NCBI RefSeq assembly: GCF_001748245.1
Contig: NZ_BDFO01000001.1
Coordinates: forward strand, 3,216,499-3,280,498
Length of the DNA: 64,000 bases
Reading direction: 5' to 3'
Source of the DNA: Oligoflexus tunisiensis
GTDB lineage: Bacteria > Bdellovibrionota_B > Oligoflexia > Oligoflexales > Oligoflexaceae
Shown in pieces: positions 60,890 to 64,000 of the stretch. Made by a program: the position numbers and the translations under genes. The notes under the pieces were generated by a model, which made no database searches, was not told the origin of the DNA, and worked only from the letters and a program-made list of their open reading frames with translations. Each line of letters opens with the position of its first letter. The first letter of the stretch is position 1.

Positions 60890-61634
60890 GCGTTCTCTCC
60901 TCACGTTTGAGCAGAATGCCGATCTTGCTCAGAATCTGCTGATGCACATCCAGATAAATCATATTGTGATGTTCCAGGCGGCCGGCCAGCGGGGTGAAGA
61001 CCAGCGAGCTGAGTCCGGCGCCATAGGCTGTGGTCATCAGAGCCAGCGACATGGAATTGCCGATGTTGCTGGGATCGCTGAGCGTTTTCAAAACCCCGAT
61101 CAGACCCATGACGGTTCCGAAGAGACCGAAGGCCGGGGCGATCATAACGCCCTTGCGCAGCACTTCGACCGCGATCTTGCGCGCCAGGTACTGATCCGCC
61201 ACGCGGGAGGTGACGAACTCATCGATTTCCTCGAACAGCAGCCCCTGATGATGCATGAAAACGATGTCGTTGAGCAGTTCGCCGTCAATGGCCAGGCCCT
61301 CCCGCAAATCAGCCAGCTGGGACTGATTGAGGATGGCGTCATCCAGTTCCTTGACGATATTCATGACAGGTTTTTCGGGAGTGCCGAGAAAGGATTTGCT
61401 GACCAGCACCACCGACGAAAGCATGCTGCGCAGATCAAACTGGAAGATGAGACTGGCCAGCGTTCCGCCCAGTACGATCATGAAGCTATGGAAATCGAAG
61501 TAGGACGAGCTCTTGTTATGCTGGGCCATCGAATAGAGCACGGCGACAATGCCCGCAAGGCTCAGAATCAGCGCCGCGGGGTCAAAGCGCTTTTGGGTGG
61601 TCTGCATATACTTTTTGAAGGAGAGTCCATCCAT
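60867..61634 (-). CDS. MotA/ExbB/ZorA-type stator protein
   Basis: The 255-residue protein has four membrane spans. It follows MotA: N-terminal 'ALILSLAGIVAVLYSM', 'SFMIVLGGTLASLIFQF', 'VMIAPAFGLFGTVMGLIGVL' (with the functionally important Pro) and 'MSLALMTTAYGAGLSSLVFTPLAGRLEHH'. It would form an ion channel with the MotB-like partner. It lacks the long C-terminal coiled tail typical of ZorA, so it is closer to canonical MotA in size. It is the second gene of the operon, five nt after the coiled-coil gene. Confidence 0.85.
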   Translation of the reverse strand: MDGLSFKKYMQTTQKRFDPAALILSLAGIVAVLYSMAQHNKSSSYFDFHSFMIVLGGTLASLIFQFDLRSMLSSVVLVSKSFLGTPEKPVMNIVKELDDAILNQSQLADLREGLAIDGELLNDIVFMHHQGLLFEEIDEFVTSRVADQYLARKIAVEVLRKGVMIAPAFGLFGTVMGLIGVLKTLSDPSNIGNSMSLALMTTAYGAGLSSLVFTPLAGRLEHHNMIYLDVHQQILSKIGILLKREERTLEAAGIE

Positions 61635-61639
61635 AAGTT

Positions 61640-62758
61640 TTAGTCCTTTCCATCAAAGTTGGGCAAGGCGTCCGGATCTGATTTGCGTTCCATTTCGAGC
61701 TGAAACGTGGTCTGTTTTTCCTGCACGATGTGGGTCCAATAGCCTGTGCTCTGATCCACCACGAGGCTGAGCTTGACCAGAACTCCATCCATGCTGGAGA
61801 GGATGACCTTTGATCCCCGCCGGAGCCGGGTGAAGACCTCGGCCTCCTGAGGGTTCTTGACTGTCCAGATATGGATTTGACGCTGGCTGTCGCGCAGTTT
61901 GCAGCTGTCGCCCTCGACGTGCAGGACCTCGGCCATATCCTTTTGAAATTCAACACCCGGGTTTTCATAGAAATAGGCGTCGATGATCTGATCGTCCTTG
62001 ATATTCAAGAAGCAGGGATCACCGATTTTGGGCATGGTCTGCAGAAAGAATATCGGCAGCACATAGCTCGTCCGTCCGGCTTTCAGCGTGATGGTACGCT
62101 CCTGCAGGCTGATCTCGCGCACGAGCACGGGTTTCAGCTGCGGAGGGATGATATTGTTGGATTCCAGAGCCTTGGTCACATGCGCCTGGGATTTCATGGC
62201 ATGAGCCAGCTGCTCGGTGAGCCGGGCGATATTGGCCTGAAGCCGCGCGTTTTCATTCTGCAGACGCTCCAGATCGCGCTTCATCTGCTCACGGGTTTGC
62301 TTTTTGTTGCCGGCCTCGTCCTGTTCGCCGGCTCGCAGGCGGGCGATATCGAGTTCATAGGCCTCGATTTCCGCATAGAATTTTTTAAGGAGGAAACCCA
62401 CCTTGTTTTTGGATGGAAGCTGAAAGCTGATGCAGGGAATAAAGCTGCGGGCGGAGAGAAGGTCGCCGCTCGACCGTTCGTTGGCCCGAATGCGCACACT
62501 GTGGACCATGGTATCAAAGCAGGACAGCAGGTTTTCAAAGTTCGCGGCATAACCATTGGCTTCCAGAACCGCGAGTACCACTTCCAAGGGCTGACGAAAA
62601 TGCACCCGGTCGACGGTGACCGTGAAGGTGTCGCTTTCCTCGTCCAGGGCGGTGTAACTGAGATCAGGCGCATAGCCGGCCTTGGAAAGGTCAGCCTGAT
62701 CGCTTTCCAGTATCAACTGCTCTGTGGTTTTTTTTGCGCCAAAGGCCAAGGCCATCAT
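61640..62758 (-). CDS. Coiled-coil protein heading the MotAB-helicase operon
   Basis: The 372-residue protein has no signal peptide or span. Residues about 1-140 form an unrecognised N-terminal domain. A coiled coil follows (about 145-215, 'KRDLERLQNENARLQANIARL'). The C-terminal 160 residues are beta-rich ('YVLPIFFLQTMPKIGDPCFLNI', 'VEGDSCKLRD', 'GSKVILSSMDGVLVKLSLV') and could be a PilZ-like or other small barrel, but I see no clear RxxxR or D/NxSxxG motif. It starts near 'AGGGAAGG' at 62758. It is five nt upstream of the MotA-like gene, so it is likely a partner of the channel. Confidence 0.55.
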   Translation of the reverse strand: MMALAFGAKKTTEQLILESDQADLSKAGYAPDLSYTALDEESDTFTVTVDRVHFRQPLEVVLAVLEANGYAANFENLLSCFDTMVHSVRIRANERSSGDLLSARSFIPCISFQLPSKNKVGFLLKKFYAEIEAYELDIARLRAGEQDEAGNKKQTREQMKRDLERLQNENARLQANIARLTEQLAHAMKSQAHVTKALESNNIIPPQLKPVLVREISLQERTITLKAGRTSYVLPIFFLQTMPKIGDPCFLNIKDDQIIDAYFYENPGVEFQKDMAEVLHVEGDSCKLRDSQRQIHIWTVKNPQEAEVFTRLRRGSKVILSSMDGVLVKLSLVVDQSTGYWTHIVQEKQTTFQLEMERKSDPDALPNFDGKD

Positions 62759-62964
62759 CCTTCCCTGGTTGATCTGAGTGCCTATCGGAGGATGGGCCTC
62801 AACCTTTACCAAAAAGGCATGACATTCCCGAGGTTTGGATTCAGGCGGGCGGGATCATGGAGATCGCGGTCGAAATTTTTATTCGAACCAAATGGAGTGG
62901 CGGCTTCCGTTTGCAAGACTGCGGGAATAAAATGAATTGCGGAAGAAGTTTGGAAAGGAACGCT

Positions 62965-63906
62965 ATGCTGGCGCAAAAGTTGAAGTGGATCCGTCTGGCC
63001 CAGACCCAATTTCAAATGATCGCCAGTGATCAGGCAGGCAGCCTGGGCGAGCAGCTGGCGATGGGGCAGCTCAAGCGGGTCATGAAGAAACTGGGCGGCA
63101 GGGCTCGGGTGTTCCCTTCGCTAAGGGTTCCGAAGCATCGCGGCAACGGCAAGTTCGAGATCGATCTTCTGCTGGTCAGTGAACGGGGCCTTCTGGCGAT
63201 TGAAGTGAAACACTGGGGTGGCCGTCTTTCCAGGCAGAAAGGAAAGTGGCTCCAGGAGCGTGGGCCGGAGAAAAAAACTCTGACCGATCCGGTGCCATTG
63301 AATGCGGAGAAAGTCGCCTCCTTGCAGCGCTGGCTGATCGCGCGGAAGATTGTGCTGCCACCGCAAAGCATCCATTCCGTGGTGCTCCTGACCAATCCCC
63401 AGGTGAATGTGAGTCCCGAGCTGAAGGAATGTGTGGAGCTGGTGGATACGGCTGCCTTCGAGGCCTTTGCGCTGGCGCGTTGTGGGCAGGCGCGGCGTGG
63501 ATTCTGGCAGAAAAAACCCGAGGCTCCTTTTGATTTTGCTGCCCTGGTTCGGGAGCTGGAACAGCTGCCGACCTGGGACCGCCTGGTCCTGCATGGGGGA
63601 CAGGTCGTTCCTGGTGATCTCGAATATATGGCGGTGCCCGAGGTCAAGGCATCGGCCCTGCAACGCAAGTATTTATGTCACGCACGGGTGAGGATCTGCC
63701 GCAGGGTCTTTCCGGGAATTTTTCTGAAGGCTCGTCTGCAGGTCACGGATTGGTCGGGGCAGCGGCGGGTTTATCCCCTGCACCCCGAGGCGAAGCTGGT
63801 CTTCCGTCCTGCGGGGCAGAATGAAAGGACTGAGGTGGCCTGGCTGCATGTGGAATCGCTGCAGCTTGGCTGGAAGGATCAGTCCTATTACAACGAACGC
63901 TATTGA
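62965..63906 (+). CDS. NERD (nuclease-related) domain protein
   Basis: The 313-residue protein has a NERD-type restriction-endonuclease-like domain: 'SLGEQLAMGQLKRVM', 'FEIDLLLVSERGLLAIEVKHWGG' (the D and E-x-K core of the PD-(D/E)XK nuclease fold) and 'KWLQERGPEKKTLTDPVPLN'. The C-terminal 130 residues are not assigned. NERD proteins are found in DNA-processing and defence contexts. The ATG at 62965 has 'AAAGGAA' upstream. It is divergent from the MotAB-helicase operon, with about 206 nt between starts. Confidence 0.78.
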   Translation: MLAQKLKWIRLAQTQFQMIASDQAGSLGEQLAMGQLKRVMKKLGGRARVFPSLRVPKHRGNGKFEIDLLLVSERGLLAIEVKHWGGRLSRQKGKWLQERGPEKKTLTDPVPLNAEKVASLQRWLIARKIVLPPQSIHSVVLLTNPQVNVSPELKECVELVDTAAFEAFALARCGQARRGFWQKKPEAPFDFAALVRELEQLPTWDRLVLHGGQVVPGDLEYMAVPEVKASALQRKYLCHARVRICRRVFPGIFLKARLQVTDWSGQRRVYPLHPEAKLVFRPAGQNERTEVAWLHVESLQLGWKDQSYYNERY

Positions 63907-64000
63907 CGGTCGTATAAAGAAAGATGCTGCGTTGGTCGGTCGCCTGCGCTACTCATTGGCCTGAAGCCAACTCCGCTGCTCGCCTCTCTCCCGCCTTGTC
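63907..64000. other. Intergenic end of window
   Basis: This 94-nt stretch contains a short inverted repeat (TTGGC-CTGAA-GCCAA at 63956-63970) that could be a weak terminator for the NERD gene. I see no gene start or other named element. Confidence 0.3.

Noticed and set aside
55864..62758. Calling the operon a canonical Zorya type I, II or III system.
   Set aside because: The MotA-like protein lacks the long ZorA tail, the helicase is SF1 rather than the SNF2-type ZorD, and no ZorE HNH or other known Zorya partner is seen. I only call it Zorya-like.
1..64000. tRNA, rRNA, insertion sequences or prophage genes.
   Set aside because: I looked for tRNA-like cloverleaf ends, transposase motifs, flanking inverted repeats and phage structural genes and saw none; a tRNA scan and IS search would be needed to exclude small ones.

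Overview
This 64 kb window comes from a Gram-negative bacterium of roughly 55-60% GC by eye. Evidence for an outer membrane includes a TolC-type protein, many lipoprotein signal peptides, AmpG, PlsB and an OmpA-type peptidoglycan-binding domain. The density of 7TMR-DISM sensor kinases, the many unrecognised secreted or lipoprotein genes and the non-flagellar chemosensory cluster suggest a Bdellovibrionota/Oligoflexia-like organism. That placement is an inference; the window holds no rRNA, tRNA or other phylogenetic marker. I saw no insertion sequence, prophage, CRISPR array or tRNA.

Layout. 0-3.5 kb: a TolC-type protein cut by the window edge, then plsB. 3.5-9.8 kb: an envelope/secreted block with a thaumatin-like protein, a DNRLRE-type protein, a two-haem-motif lipoprotein, a tiny Rho_N-like protein, a GC-rich tandem repeat array and a subtilase lipoprotein. 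10.0-14.8 kb: a tightly overlapping signalling operon made of a sigma-54 response regulator, a 92-aa secreted protein, a membrane-anchored oligopeptide-binding protein and a histidine kinase. 14.9-17.2 kb: small secreted Cys-containing proteins, two of them behind good sigma-54 (-24/-12) promoter matches. 17.3-23.4 kb: tannase/feruloyl esterase, Bax-inhibitor-1, AmpG-like permease, a thioredoxin plus C13-like peptidase lipoprotein, and an M48 protease. 23.5-33.4 kb: three very large 7TMR-DISM signalling proteins (HK-REC-HK, HK-REC-adenylate cyclase, and a membrane CheA-like Hpt kinase). 33.5-39.9 kb: an M19-like dipeptidase lipoprotein, an ABA4-like membrane protein, an AI-2E family permease and three unknowns. 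40.0-49.2 kb: a chemosensory cluster (two REC proteins, CheA, CheW, MCP, CheR-REC-pseudoCheB, CheB, BON protein). 49.2-55.8 kb: a fourth DISM kinase, MBL hydrolase, PAP2 protein, TRASH-like protein and unknowns. 55.9-63.9 kb: a reverse-strand operon of a coiled-coil protein, MotA-like, MotB-like and a 1448-residue SF1 helicase, with a divergent NERD-domain gene.

How it fits together. Signalling dominates. The 10-17 kb part reads as one circuit: a periplasmic oligopeptide-type receptor and kinase feed a sigma-54 activator, and the nearest good sigma-54 promoters drive small secreted proteins. A small secreted protein encoded inside the receptor operon could be its ligand or a modulator. The second standout is the ion-channel-type stator pair (MotA/MotB-like) co-transcribed with a giant helicase next to a nuclease-related gene. 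It has the architecture of a Zorya-like anti-phage system but does not match the canonical Zorya gene set as I know it. The third is the lipoprotein joining a thioredoxin domain to a legumain-like (C13) peptidase domain.

All calls are from reading sequence and translations. No database search was run, so family assignments rest on motifs and overall similarity to remembered family patterns.
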